DNA from: Glycine soja
Lineage: Eukaryota; Streptophyta; Magnoliopsida; Fabales; Fabaceae
DNA: 64,000 nucleotides
Reading direction: 5' to 3'
NCBI RefSeq assembly: GCF_004193775.1
Contig: NC_041021.1
Span: forward strand, 13,225,198 to 13,289,197
Below, piece after piece: positions 34,781-48,310 of this stretch. Each line of letters opens with the position of its first letter. The stretch's first letter is position 1. The position numbers and the translations under genes were made by a program. The notes under the pieces are model-generated. The model was not told the origin of the DNA and made no database searches. It worked only from the letters and a program-made list of their open reading frames with translations.

Positions 34781-36060
34781 AAAGCGCTAGGCAATGAATT
34801 CATGGGTCTCCGAATAAGATTGAGAATGGAGAATTGGCGAACAACGCTAGGCAATGAACTCGCGTGGCTCCAGACTCGATGGTGGAGGATACATGAACAG
34901 CGCTAGGCAATGAATTCATGGGTTTCCGAATAAGATTGGAGAATACAAAATTGGCGAACAACGCGAGGCAATGAATTCGCGGGGCTCCAAACTCGATGGT
35001 GGAGGACACATGAACAGCGCTAGGCAATGAATTCATGGGTCTCCATATAAGACTGAGAATGGAGCATTGGCGAACAACGCTAGGCAATGAATTCGCGGGG
35101 CTCCAGACTCGATGGTGGAGGACACATGAACAGCGCTAGGCAATGAATTCATGGGTCTCCGAATAAGATTTTAGAATAGAGAATTGGCAAACAACGCTAG
35201 GCAATGAATTCGCGGGGCTCCACACTCGATGGTGGAGGACACATGAATAGCGCTAGGCAATGAATTCATGGCTCTCCGAATAAGATTGAGAATGGAGAAT
35301 TGGCAAACAGAGCTAGGCAATGAATTCGCGGGGCTCCAGACTCGTTGGTGGAGGCCACATGAACAGCACTAGGCAATGAATTCATGGGTCTCCGAATAAG
35401 ATTTGAGAATAGAGAATTGGCGAACAACGCTAGGCAATGAATTCGCGGGGCTCCAGACTCGATGGTGGAGGACACATGAATAGCGCTAGGCAATGAATTC
35501 ATGGGTCTCCGAATAAGATTGGAGAATAGAGAATTGGCGAACAACGCTAGGCAATGAATTCGCGGGGCTCCAGACTCGATGACGGAGGACACATGAACAG
35601 CGCTAGATAATGAATTCATGGGTCTCCGTATAAGACCGAGAATGGATAATTGGCGAACAACACTAGGCAATGAATTCGCGGGGCTCCAGACTCGATGGTG
35701 GAGGACACATGAACAGCGCTAGGCAATGAATTCATGGGTCTTCGAATAAAATTGAGAATGTAGAATGGGCGAACAACGCTAGGCTATGAATTCGCGGGGC
35801 TCCAGACTCGTTGGTGAAGGCCATATTAACAGCGCTAGGCAATGAATTCATGGGTCTCCGAATAAGATTGAGAATGGAGAATTGGCAAACAGCGCTAGGC
35901 AATGAATTAGTGGGGCTCTAGACTCGATGGTGGAGGACACATGAACAGCGCTAGGCAATGAATTCATGGGTCTCCGAATAAAATTGAGAATGGAGAACTG
36001 GCGAACAGCGCTAGGCAATGAATTCGCGGGGTACCAGACTCGTTGGTGGAGGACACATGA
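33940..36060. repeat. 2.1-kb satellite block, first copy (second at 42170-44290)
   Basis: Markers keep a constant offset of 8232 bp (for example 33986/42218, 34800/43032, 35266/43498). Shared rare variants include GGGTCTTCGA, GTAGAATGGGCG and GGGGCTCTAGACTCG. The blocks are separated by about 6 kb of the other variant family. Confidence 0.85.
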
Positions 36061-39000
36061 ACAGCGCTAGGCAATGAATTCATGGGTCTGCGAATAAAAT
36101 TGAGAATGGAAAAATTGCGAACAGCGCTAGGCAATGAATTCGCGGGGCTCTAGACTCGTTGGTGGAGGACACATGAACAGCGCTAGGCAATGAATTCATG
36201 GGTCTCCGAATAAAATTGAGAATGGAGAATTGGCGAACAACGCTAGGCAATGAATTCGCGGGGCTCCAGGCTCGATAGTGGAGGAAACATGAACAGTGCT
36301 AGGCAATGAATTCATGTGTCTCCGAATTAAATTGAGAATGGAGAACTGGCGAACAGCGCTAGGCAATGAATTCGCGGGGCTCGAGACTCGTTGGTGGAGG
36401 ACACATGAATAGCGCTAGGCAATGAATTCATGGGTCTCCGAATAAGATTGAGAATGGAGAATTGGCAAACAGCGCTAGGCAATGAATTTGCGGGGCTCCA
36501 GACTCGTTGGTGGAGGACACATGAGCAGCGCTAGGCAATGAATTCATGGGTCTCCGAATAAGATTGAGAATGGAGAATTGGCAAACAGCGCTAGGCAATG
36601 AATTCGCGGGGCTCCAGACTCGTTGGTGGAGGACACATGAACAGCGCTAGGCAATGAATTCATGGGTCTCCGAATAAGATTGAGAATGGAGAATTGGCAA
36701 ACAGCGCTAGGCAATTAATTCGCGGGGCTCAAGACTCGTTGGTGGAGGACACATGAGCAGCACTAGGCAATGAATTCATGGGTCTCCGAATAAGACTGAG
36801 AATGGAGAATTGGCGAACAGCGCTAGGCAATGAATTCGCGGGGCTCCAGACTCGTTGGTGGAGGACACATGAACAGCGCTAGGCAATGAATTCATGGGTC
36901 TCCGAATAAAATTGAGAATGGAGAATTGGCGAACAGCGCTAGGCAATTAATTCGCTTTTCTCCAGACTCGTTGGTGGAGGACACATGAACAGCACTAGGC
37001 AATGAATTCATGGGTCTCCGAATAAAATTGAGAATGGAGAATTGGCGAACAGCGCTAGGCAATGAATTCATGGGTCTCCGAATAAAATTGAGAATGGAGA
37101 ATTGGCGAACAGCGCTAGGCAATGAATTCATGGGTCTGCGAATAAAATTGAGAATGGAAAAATTGCGAACATCGCTAGGCAATGAATTCGCGGGGCTCTA
37201 GACTCGTTGGTGGAGGACACATGAACAGCGCTAGGCAATGAATTCATGGGTCTCCGAATAAAATTGAGAATGGAGAATTGGCGAACAGCACTAGGCAATG
37301 AATTCGCGGGGCTCCAGGCTCGATAGTGGAGGAAACATGAACAGTGCTAGGCAATGAATTCATGTGTCTCCGAATTAAATTGAGAATGGAGAACTGGCGA
37401 ACAGCGCTAGGCAATGAATTCGCGGGGCTCGAGACTCGTTGGTGGAGGACACATGAATAGCGCTAGGCAATGAATTCATGGGTCTCCGAATAAGATTGAG
37501 AATGGAGAATTGGCAAACAGCGCTAGGCAATGAATTTGCGGGGCTCCAGACTCGTTGGTGGAGGACACATGAGCAGCGCTAGGCAATGAATTCATGGGTC
37601 TCCGAATAAGACTGAGAATGGAGAATTGGCGAACAGCGCTAGGCAATGAATTCGCGGGGCTCCAGACTCGTTGGTGGAGGACACATGAACAGCGCTAGGC
37701 AATGAATTCATGGGTCTCCGAATAAGATTGAGAATGGAGAATTGGCAAACAGCGCTAGGCAATGAATTCGCGGGTCTCCGAATAAAATTGAGAATGGAGA
37801 ATTGGCGAACAGCGCTAGGCAATTAATTCGCTTTTCTCCAGACTCGTTGGTGGAGGACACATGAACAGCACTAGGCAATGAATTCATGGGTCTCCGAATA
37901 AAATTGAGAATGGAGAATTGGCGAACAGCGCTAGGCAATGAATTCATGGGTCTCCGAATAAAATTGAGAATGGAGAATTGGCGAACAGCGCTAGGCAATG
38001 AATTCGCGGGGCTCCAGACTCGTTGGTGGAGGACACATGAACGGCGCTAGGCAATTAATTCATGGGTCTCCGACTAAAATTGAGAATGGAGAATTGGCGA
38101 ACAGCGCTAGGCAATTTATTCGCGGGGCTCCAGACTCGTTGGTGGAGGACACATGAACAGCGCTAGACAATGAATTCGCGGGTGTCCAGACTCGATGGTG
38201 GAGGACACATGAACAGCGCTAGGCAATGATTTCATGGGTCTCTAAATAAAATTGAGAATGAAAAAATTGCGAACAGCGCTAGGCAATGAATTCGCGGGGC
38301 TGCAGACTCACTGGTGGAGGACACATGAACAGCGCTAGGCAATGAATTCATGGGTCTCCGAATAAAATTGAGAATGGAAAAATTGCGAACAGCGCTAGGC
38401 AATGAATTCGCGGGACTCCAGACTCACTGGTGGAGGACACATGAACAGCGCTAGGCAATGAATTCATGGGACTCCATATAAGACTGAGAATGGAGAATTG
38501 GCGAACAACGCTAGGCAATGAATTCGCGGGTCTCCAGACTCGATGGTGGAGGACACATGAACAGCGCTAGGCAATGAATTCATGGGTCTCCGAATAAAAT
38601 TGAGAATGGAAAAATTGCGAACAGCGCTAGGCAAGGATTCGCGGGGCTCGAGACTCGTTGGTGGAGGACACATGAACAGCGCCAGGCAATGAATTCATGG
38701 GTCTCCGACTAAAATTGAGAATGGAGAATTGGCGAACAGCGCTAGGCAATTAATTCGCGGGGCTCCAGAGTCGTTGGTGGAGGACACATGAACAGTGCTA
38801 GACAATGAATTCGCGGGTGTCCAGACTCGATGGTGGAGGACACATGAATAGCGCTAGGCAACGATTTCATGGGTCTCTGAATAAAATTGAGAATGAAAAA
38901 ATTGCGAACAGCGCTAGGCAATGAATTCGCGGGGCTGCAGACTCGTTGGTGGAGGACACATGAACAGCGCTAGGCAATGAATTCATGGGTCTCCGTATAA

Positions 39001-39959
39001 GACTGAGAATGACGAATTGGCGAACAATGCTAGGCAATGAATTCGCGGGGCTCCAGACTCGATGGTGGAGGACACATGAACAGCGCTAGGCAATAAATTC
39101 ATGGGTCTCCAAATAAAATTGAGAATGGAAAAATTGCGAACAGCGCTAGGCAATTAATTCGCGGGGCTCCAGACTCGTTGGTGGAGGACACATGAACAGC
39201 GCTAGACAATGAATTCGCGGGTGTCCAGACTCGATGGTGGAGGACACATGAACAGCGCTAGGCAATGAATTCATGGGTCTCCGAATAAAATTGAGAATGA
39301 AAAAATTGCGAACAGCGCTAGGCAATGAATTCGCGGGGCTCCAGACTCGTTGGTGGAGGACACATGAACAGCGCTAGGCAATCAATTCATGGGTCTCCGA
39401 ATAAAATTGAGAATGGAGAATTGGCAAACAGCGCTAGGCAATGAATTCGCGGGGCTCCAGACTCGTTGGTGGAGGACACATGAACAGCGCTAGGCAATCA
39501 ATTCATGGGTCTCCGAATAAAATTGAGAATGGAGAATTGGCGAACAGCACTAGGCAATGAATTCGCGGGGCTCCAGGCTCGATAGTGGAGGACACATGAA
39601 CAGCGCTAGGCAATGAATTCATGTGTCTCCGAATAAAATTGAGAATGGAGAACTGGCGAACAGCGCTAGGCAATGAATTCGCGAGGCTCGAGACTCGTTG
39701 GTGGAGGACACATGAACAGCGCTAGGCAATGAATTCATGGGGCTCCAGACTCGTTGGTGGAGGACACATGAACAGCGCTAGGCAATGAATTCATGGGTCT
39801 CCGAATAAGATTGAGAATGGAGAATTGGCAAACAGCGCTAGGCAATGAATTCGCGGGGCTCAAGACTCGATGGTGGAGGACACATGAACAGCGCTAGGCA
39901 ATGAATTCATGGGTCTCCGAATAAAATTGAGAATGGAAAAATTGCGAACAGCGCTAGGC

Positions 39960-41160
39960 AATGATTCGCGGGGCTCGAGACTCGTTGGTGGAGGACACAT
40001 GAACAGCGCTAGGCAATGAATTCATGGGTCTCCGACTAAAATTGAGAATGGAGAATTGGCGAACAGCGCTAGGCAATTAATTCGCGGGGCTCCAGACTCG
40101 TTGGTGGAGGACACATGAACAGCGCTAGACAATGAATTCGCGGGTGTCCAGACTCGATGGTGGAGGACACATGAACAGCGCTAGGCAATGATTTCATGGG
40201 TCTCTGAATAAGATTGGAGAATAGGGAATTGGCGAACAACGCTAGGCAATGAATTCGCAGGGCTCAAGACTCGATGGTGGAGGACACATGAACAGCGCTA
40301 GGCAATGAATTCATGGGTCTCCGAATAAAATTGAGAATGGAAAAATTGCGAACAGCGCTAGGCAATGATTCGCGGGGCTCGAGACTCGTTGGTGGAGGAC
40401 ACATGAACAGCGCTAGGCAATGAATTCATGGGTCTCCGACTAAAATTGAGAATGGAGAATTGGCGAATAGCGCAAGGCAATTAATTCGCGGGGCTCCAGA
40501 CTCGTTGGTGGAGGACACATGAACAGCGCTAGACAATGAATTCGCGGGTGTCCAGACTCGATGGTGGAGGACACATGAACAGCGCTAGGCAATGATTTCA
40601 TGGGTCTCTGAATAAGATTGGAGAATAGGGAATTGGCGAACAACGCTAGGCAATGAATTCGCAGGGCTCAAGACTCGATGGTGGAGGACACATGAACAGC
40701 GCTAGGCAATGAATTCATGGGTCTCCGAATAAAATTGAGAATGGAAAAATTGCGAACAGCGCTAGGCAATGATTCGCGGGGCTCGAGACTCGTTGGTGGA
40801 GGACACATGAACAGCGCTAGGCAATGAATTCATGGGTCTCCGACTAAAATTGAGAATGGAGAATTGGCGAACAGCGCTAAGCAATTAATTCGCGGGGCTC
40901 CAGACTCGTTGGTGGAGGACACATGAACAGCGCTAGACAATGAATTCGCGGGTGTCCATACTCGATGGTGGAGGACACATGAACAGCGCTAGGCAATGAT
41001 TTCATGGGTCTCTGAATAAAATTGAGAATGAAAAAATTGCGAACAGCGCTAGGCAATGAATTCGCGGGGCTGCAGACTCACTGGTGGAGGACACATGAAC
41101 AGCGCTAGGCAATGAATTCATGGGTCTCCGAATAAAATTGAGAATGGAAAAATTGCGAAC
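39960..41160. repeat. 404-bp higher-order repeat with an odd number of monomers
   Basis: The marker ATGATTCGCGGGGCTCGAG begins at 39961, 40365 and 40769, a spacing of 404 bp. That is seven ~58-bp monomers, or 3.5 dimers. The odd half arises where a B-like monomer (GAATTCGCGGGTGTCCAGAC) follows another B. Confidence 0.8.
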
Positions 41161-44100
41161 AGCGCTAGGCAATGAATTCGCGGGGCTCCAGACTCACTGG
41201 TGGAGGACACATGAACAGCGCTAGGCAATGAATTCATGGGACTCCATATAAGACTGAGAATGGAGAATTGGCGAACAACGCTAGGCAATGAATTCGCGGG
41301 TCTCCAGACTCGATGGTGGAGGACACATGAACAGCGCTAGGCAATGAATTCATGGGTCTCCGAATAAAATTGAGAATGGAAAAATTGCGAACAGCGCTAG
41401 GCAATGATTCGCGGGGCTCGAGACTCGTTGGTGGAGGACACATGAACAGCGCTAGGCAATGAATTCATGGGTCTCCGACTAAAATTGAGAATGGAGAATT
41501 GGCGAACAGCGCTAGGCAATTAATTCGCGGGGCTCCAGACTCGTTGGTGGAGGACACATGAACAGCGCTAGACAATGAATTCGCGGGTGTCCAGACTCGA
41601 TGGTGGAGGACACATGAACAGCGCTAGGCAACGATTTCATGGGTCTCTGAATAAAATTGAGTATGAAAAAATTGCGAACAGCGCTAGGCAATGAATTCGC
41701 GGGGCTGCAGACTCGTTGGTGGAGGACACATGAACAGCGCTAGGCAATGAATTCATGGGTCTCCGTATAAGGCTGAGAATGACGAATTGGCGAACAATGC
41801 TAGGCAATGAATTCGCGGGGCTCCAGACTCGATGGTGGAGGACACATGAACAGCGCTAGGCAATGAATTCATGGGTCTCCAAATAAAATTGAGAATGGAA
41901 AAATTGCGAACAGCGCTAGGCAATGAATTCGCGGGGCTCCAGACTCACTGGTAGAGGACACATGAACAGCGCTAGGAAATGAATTCATGGGTCTCCGAAT
42001 AAGATTTTAGAATAGAGAATTGGCAAACAACGCTAGGCAATGAATTCGCGGGGCTCCAGACTCGATGGTGGAGGACACATGAATAGCGCTAGGCAATGAA
42101 TTCATGGCTCTCCGAATAAGATTGAGAATGGAGAATTGGCAAACAACGCTAGGCAATGAATTCGCGGGGCTCCAGACTCGATGGTGGAGGACACATGAAT
42201 AGCGCTAGGTAATGAATTCATGGCTCTCCGAATAAGATTGAGAATGGAGAATTGGCAAACAGCGCTAGCCAATGAATTCGCGGGGCTCCAGACTCGTTGG
42301 TGGAGGCCACATGAACAGCACTAGGCAATGAATTCATGGGTCTCCAAATAAGATTTGAGAATAGAGAATTGGCGAACAACGCTAGGCAATGAATTCGCGG
42401 GGCTCCAGACTCGATGGTGGAGGACACATGAATAGCGCTAGGCAATGAATTCATGGGTCTCCGAATAAGATTGGAGAATAGAGAATTGGCGAACAACGCT
42501 AGGCAATGAATTCGCGGGGCTCCAGACTCGATGACGGAGGACACATGAACAGCGCTAGATAATGAATTCATGGATCTCCGTATAAGACCGAGAATGGATA
42601 ATTGGCGAACAACACTAGGCAATGAATTCGCGGGGCTCCAGACTCGATGGTGGAGGACACATGAACAGCGCTAGGCAATGAATTCATGGGTCTCCGAATA
42701 AAATTCAGAATTGAGAATTGGCGAACAGCGCTAGGCAATGAATTCGCGGGGCTCCAGACTCGATGGTGGAGGACACATGAACAGCGCTAGGCAATGAATT
42801 TATGGGTCTCCTTATAAGACTAAGAATGGAGAATTGGCAAACAGCGCGAGGCAATGAATTCGCGGGGCTCCAGACTCGATGGTGGAGGAGACATGAACAG
42901 TGCTAGGCAATGAATTCATGGGTCTCCGAATAAAATTGAGAATGGAGAATTGGCGAACAGCGCTAGGCAATGAATTCGCGGGGCTCCAGACTCGTTGGTG
43001 GAGGACACATGAAAAGCGCTAGGCAATGAATTCATGGGTCTCCGAATAAGATTGAGAATGGAGAATTGGCGAACAACGCTAGGCAATGAACTCGCGTGGC
43101 TCCAGACTCGATGGTGGAGGATACATGAACAGCGCTAGGCAATGAATTCATGGGTTTCCGAATAAGATTGGAGAATACAAAATTGGCGAACAACGCAAGG
43201 CAATGAATTCGCGGGGCTCCAAACTCGATGGTGGAGGACACATGAACAGCGCTAGGCAATGAATTCATGGGTCTCCATATAAGACTGAGAATGGAGCATT
43301 GGCGAACAACGCTAGGCAATGAATTCACGGGGCTCCAGACTCGATGGTGGAGGACACATGAACAGCGCTAGGCAATGAATTCATGGGTCTCCGAATAAGA
43401 TTTTAGAATAGAGAATTGGCAAACAACGCTAGGCAATGAATTCGCGGGGCTCCAGACTCGATGGTGGAGGACACATGAATAGCGCTAGGCAATGAATTCA
43501 TGGCTCTCCGAATAAGATTGAGAATGGAGAATTGGCAAACAGAGCTAGGCAATGAATTCGCGGGGCTCCAGACTCGTTGGTGGAGGCCACATGAACAGCA
43601 CTAGGCAATGAATTCATGGGTCTCCGAATAAGATTTGAGAATAGAGAATTGGCGAACAACGCTAGGCAATGAATTCGCGGGGCTCCAGACTCGATGGTGG
43701 AGGACACATGAATAGCGCTAGGCAATGAATTCATGGGTCTCCGAATAAGATTGGAGAATAGAGAATTGGCGAACAACGCTAGGCAATGAATTCGCGGGGC
43801 TCCAGACTCGATGACGGAGGACACATGAACAGCGCTAGATAATGAATTCATGGGTCTCCGTATAAGACCGAGAATGGATAATTGGCGAACAACACTAGGC
43901 AATGAATTCGCGGGGCTCCAGACTCGTTGGTGGAGGACACATGAACAGCGCTAGGCAATGAATTCATGGGTCTTCGAGTAAAATTGAGAATGTAGAATGG
44001 GCGAACAGCGCTAGGCAATGAATTCGCGGGGCTCCAGACTCGTTGGTGAAGGCCATATTAACAGCGCTAGGCAATGAATTCATGGGTCTCCGAATAAGAT

Positions 44101-47100
44101 TGAGAATGGAGAATTGGCAAACAGCGCTAGGCAATGAATTAGTGGGGCTCTAGACTCGATGGTGGAGGACACATGAACAGCGCTAGGCAATGAATTCATG
44201 GGTCTCCGAATAAAATTGAGAATGGAGAACTGGCGAACAGCCCTAGGCAATGAATTCGCGGGGCACCAGACTCGTTGGTGGAGGACACATGAACAGCGCT
44301 AGGCAATGAATTCATGGGTCTCCGAATAAGATTGAGAATGGAGAATTGGCGAACAGCGCTAGGCAATGAATTCGCGGGGCTCCAGGCTCGATAGTGGAGG
44401 AAACATGAACAGTGCTAGGCAATGAATTCATGTGTCTCCGAATTAAATTGAGAATGGAGAACTGGCGAACAGCGCTAGGCAATGAATTCGCGGGGCTCGA
44501 GACTCGTTGGTGGAGGACACATGAACAGCGCTAGGCAATGAATTCGCGGGGCTCCAGACTCGTTGGTGGAGGACACATGAACAGCGCTAGGCAATGAATT
44601 CATGGGTCTCCGAATAAAATTGAGAATGGAGAATTGGCGAACAGCACTAGGCAATGAATTCGCGGGGCTCCAGGCTCGATAGTGGAGGAAACATGAACAG
44701 TGCTAGGCAATGAATTCATGTGTCTCCGAATTAAATTGAGAATGGAGAACTGGCGAACAGCGCTAGGCAATGAATTCGCGGGGCTCGAGACTCGTTGGTG
44801 GAGGACACATGAACAGCGCTAGGCAATGAATTCATGGGTCTCCGAATAAGATTGAGAATGGAGAATTGGCAAACAGCGCTAGGCAATGAATTTGCGGGGC
44901 TCCAGACTCGTTGGTGGAGGACACATGAGCAGTGCTAGGCAATGAATTCATGGGTCTCTGAATAAGACTGAGAATGGAGAATTGGCGAACAGCGCTAGGC
45001 AATGAATTCGCGGGGCTCCAGACTCGTTGGTGGAGGACACATGAACAGCGCTAGGCAATGAATTCATGGGTCTCCGAATAAGATTGAGAATGGAGAATTG
45101 GCAAACAGCGCTAGGCAATGAATTCGCGGGGCTCCAGACTCGTTGGTGGAGGACACATGAGCAGCACTAGGCAATGAATTCATGGGTCTCCGAATAAGAC
45201 TGAGAATGGAGAATTGGCGAACAGCGCTAGGCAATGAATTCGCGGGGCTCCAGACTCGTTGGTGGAGGACACATGAACAGCGCTAGGCAATGAATTCATG
45301 GGTCTCCGAATAAAATTGAGAATGGAGAATTGGCGAACAGCGCTAGGCAATTAATTCGCTTTTCTCCAGACTCGTTGGTGGAGGACACATGAACAGCACT
45401 AGGCAATGAATTCATGGGTCTCCGAATAAGACTGAGAATGGAGAATTGGCGAACAGCGCTAGGCAATGAATTCGCGGGGCTCCAGACTCGTTGGTGGAGG
45501 ACACATGAACAGCGCTAGGCAATGAATTCATGGGTCTCCGAATAAGATTGAGAATGGAGAATTGGCAAACAGCGCTAGGCAATGAATTCGCGGGGCTCCA
45601 GACTCGATGGTGGAGGACACATGAACAGCGCTAGGCAATGAATTCATGGGTCTCCGAATAAAATTGAGAATGGAAAAATTGCGAACAGCGCTAGGCAATG
45701 AATTCGCGGGGCTCCAGACTCACTAGTGGTGGACACATGAACAGCGCTAGGCAATGAATTCATGGGTCTCCGAATAAAATTGAGAATGGAGAATTGGCGA
45801 TCAGCGCTAGGCAATGAATTCGCGGGTCTCCAGACTCGTTGGTGGAGGACACATGAACAGCGCTAGGCAATGAATTCATGGGTCTCCGAATAAGATTGAG
45901 AATGGAGAATTGGCAAACAGCGCTAGGCAATGAATTCGCGGGGCTCCAGACTCGTTGGTGGAGGACACATGAATAGCGCTAGGCAATGAATTCATGGGTC
46001 TCCGAATAAGATTGAGAATGGAGAATTCTCAAACAGCGCTAGGCAATGAATTCGCGGGGCTCCAGACTCGTTGGTGGAGGACACATGAACAGCGCTAGGC
46101 AATGAATTCATGGGTCTCCGAATAAAATTGAGAATGGAAAAATTGCGAACAGCGCTAGGCAATGACTTCACGGGGCTCCAGACTCACTGGTGGAGGACAC
46201 ATGAACAGCGCTAGGCAATGAATTCATGGGTCTCCGAATAAAATTGAGAATGGAGAATTGGCGAACAGCGCTGGGCAATGAATTCGCGGGGCTCCAGACT
46301 CGTTGGTGGAGGACACATGAACAGCGCTAGGCAATGAATTCATGGGTCTCCGAATAAGATTGAGAATGGAGAATTGGCAAACAGCGCTAGGCAATGAATT
46401 CGCGAGGCTCCAGACTCGTTGGTGGAGGACACATGAGCAGCACTAGGCAATGAATTCATGGGTCTCCGAATAAGACTGAGAATGAAGAATTGGCAAACAA
46501 TGCTAGGCAATGAATTCGCGGGGCTCCAGACTCGATGGTGGAGGACACATGAACAGTGCTAGGCAATGAATTCATGGGTCTCCGAATAAAATTGAGAATG
46601 GAAAAATTGCGAACAGCGCTAGGCAATGAATTCGCGGGGCTCCAGACTCACTGGTGGAGGACACATGAACAGCGCTTGGCAATGAATTCATGGGTCTCCG
46701 AATAAAATTGAGAATGGAGAATTGGCGAATAGCGCTAGGCAATGAATTCGCGGGGCTCCAGACTCGTTGGTGGAGGACACATGAACAGCGCTAGGCAATG
46801 AATTCATGGGTCTCCGAATAAAATTGAGAATGGAGAATTGGCGAACAGCGCTAGGCAATGAATTCGCGGGGCTCCAGACTCATTGGTGGAGGACACATGA
46901 ACAACGCTAGGCAATGAATTCATGGGTCTCCGAATAAAATTGAGAATGGAGAATTGGCGAACAGCGCTAGGCAATTAATTCGCGGGGCTCCAGACTCGTT
47001 GGTGGAGGACACATGAACAGCGCTAGGCAATGAATTCATGGGTCTCCGAATAAAATTGAGAATGAAAAAATTGCGAACAGCGTTAGGCAATGAATTCGCG

Positions 47101-48310
47101 GGGCTCCAGACTCGTTGGTGGAGGACACATGAACAGCGCTAGGCAATGAATTCATGGGTCTCCGAATAAGATTGGAGAATAGAGAATTGGCGAACAACGC
47201 TAGGCAATGAATTCGCAGGGCTCAAGACTCGATGGTGGAGGACACATGAACAGCGCTAGGCAATGAATTCATGGGTCTCCGTATAAGACTGAGAATGGAG
47301 AATTGGCGAACAGCGCTAGGCAATGAATTCGCGGGGCTCCAGACTCGTTGGTGGAGGACAAATGAGCAGTGCTAGGCAATGAATTCATGGGTCTCCGAAT
47401 AAGATTGGAGAATAGAGAATTGGCAAACAGCGCTAGGCAATGAATTCACGGGGCTCCAGACTCGTTTGTGGAGGCCACATGAACAACACTAGGCAATGAA
47501 TTCATGGGTCTCCGAATAAGATTGGAGAATAGAGAATTGGCGAACAACGCTAGGCAATGAATTCGCAGGGCTCAAGACTCGATGGTGGAGGACACATGAA
47601 CAGCGCTAGGCAATGAATTCATGGGTCTCCGTATAAGACTGAGAATGGAGAATTGGCGAACAACGCTAGGCAATGAATTCGCGGGTCTCCAGACTCGATG
47701 GTGGAGGACACATGAACAGCGCTAGGCAATGAATTCATGGGTCTCTGAATAAAATTGAGAATGGAAAAATTGCGAACAGCGCTAGGCAATGAATTCGCGG
47801 GGCTCCAGACTCGTTGGTGGAGGACACATGAACAGCGCTAGGCAATGAATTCATGGGTCTCCGAATAAAATTGAGAATGGAGAATTGGCGAACAGCGCTA
47901 GGCAATTAATTCGCGGGGCTCCAGAGTCGTTGGTGGAGGACACATGAACAGCGCTAGGCAATGAATTCGCAGGGCTCCAGACTCGGTGGTGGAGGACACA
48001 TGAACAGCGCTAGGCAATGAATTCATGGGTCTCCGTATAAGACTGAGAATGAAGAATTGGCGAACAATGCTAGGCAATGAATTCGCGGGGCTCCAGAGTC
48101 GATGGTGGAGGACACATGAACAGCGCTAGGCAATGAATTCATGGGTCTCCGAATAAAATTGAGAATGGAAAAATTGCGAACAGCGCTAGGCAATGAATTC
48201 GCGAGGCTCCAGACTCGTTGGTGGAGGACACATGAACAGCGCTAGGCAATGAATTCATGGGTCTCCGAATAAAATTGAGAATGGAGAATTGGCGAACAGC
48301 GCTAGGCAAT

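Larger units (their letters stand above)
27030..48310. repeat. Tandem satellite array, right part (about 183 dimers)
   Basis: This is the same 116-bp A+B dimer as 1-9384, continuing the higher-order pattern interrupted by element 1. From 27030 to about 36060 it resembles the left part. From about 36060 to 42000 and from 44300 to 48310 a second family of variants dominates. Its marks are GGAAAAATTGCG in A and GGGCTCGAGACTCG, GGTGTCCAGACTCG and GACTCACTGGTGG in B. There are local register breaks (A-A or B-B neighbours). It ends at GCTAGGCAAT, where element 2 begins. Confidence 0.97.
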
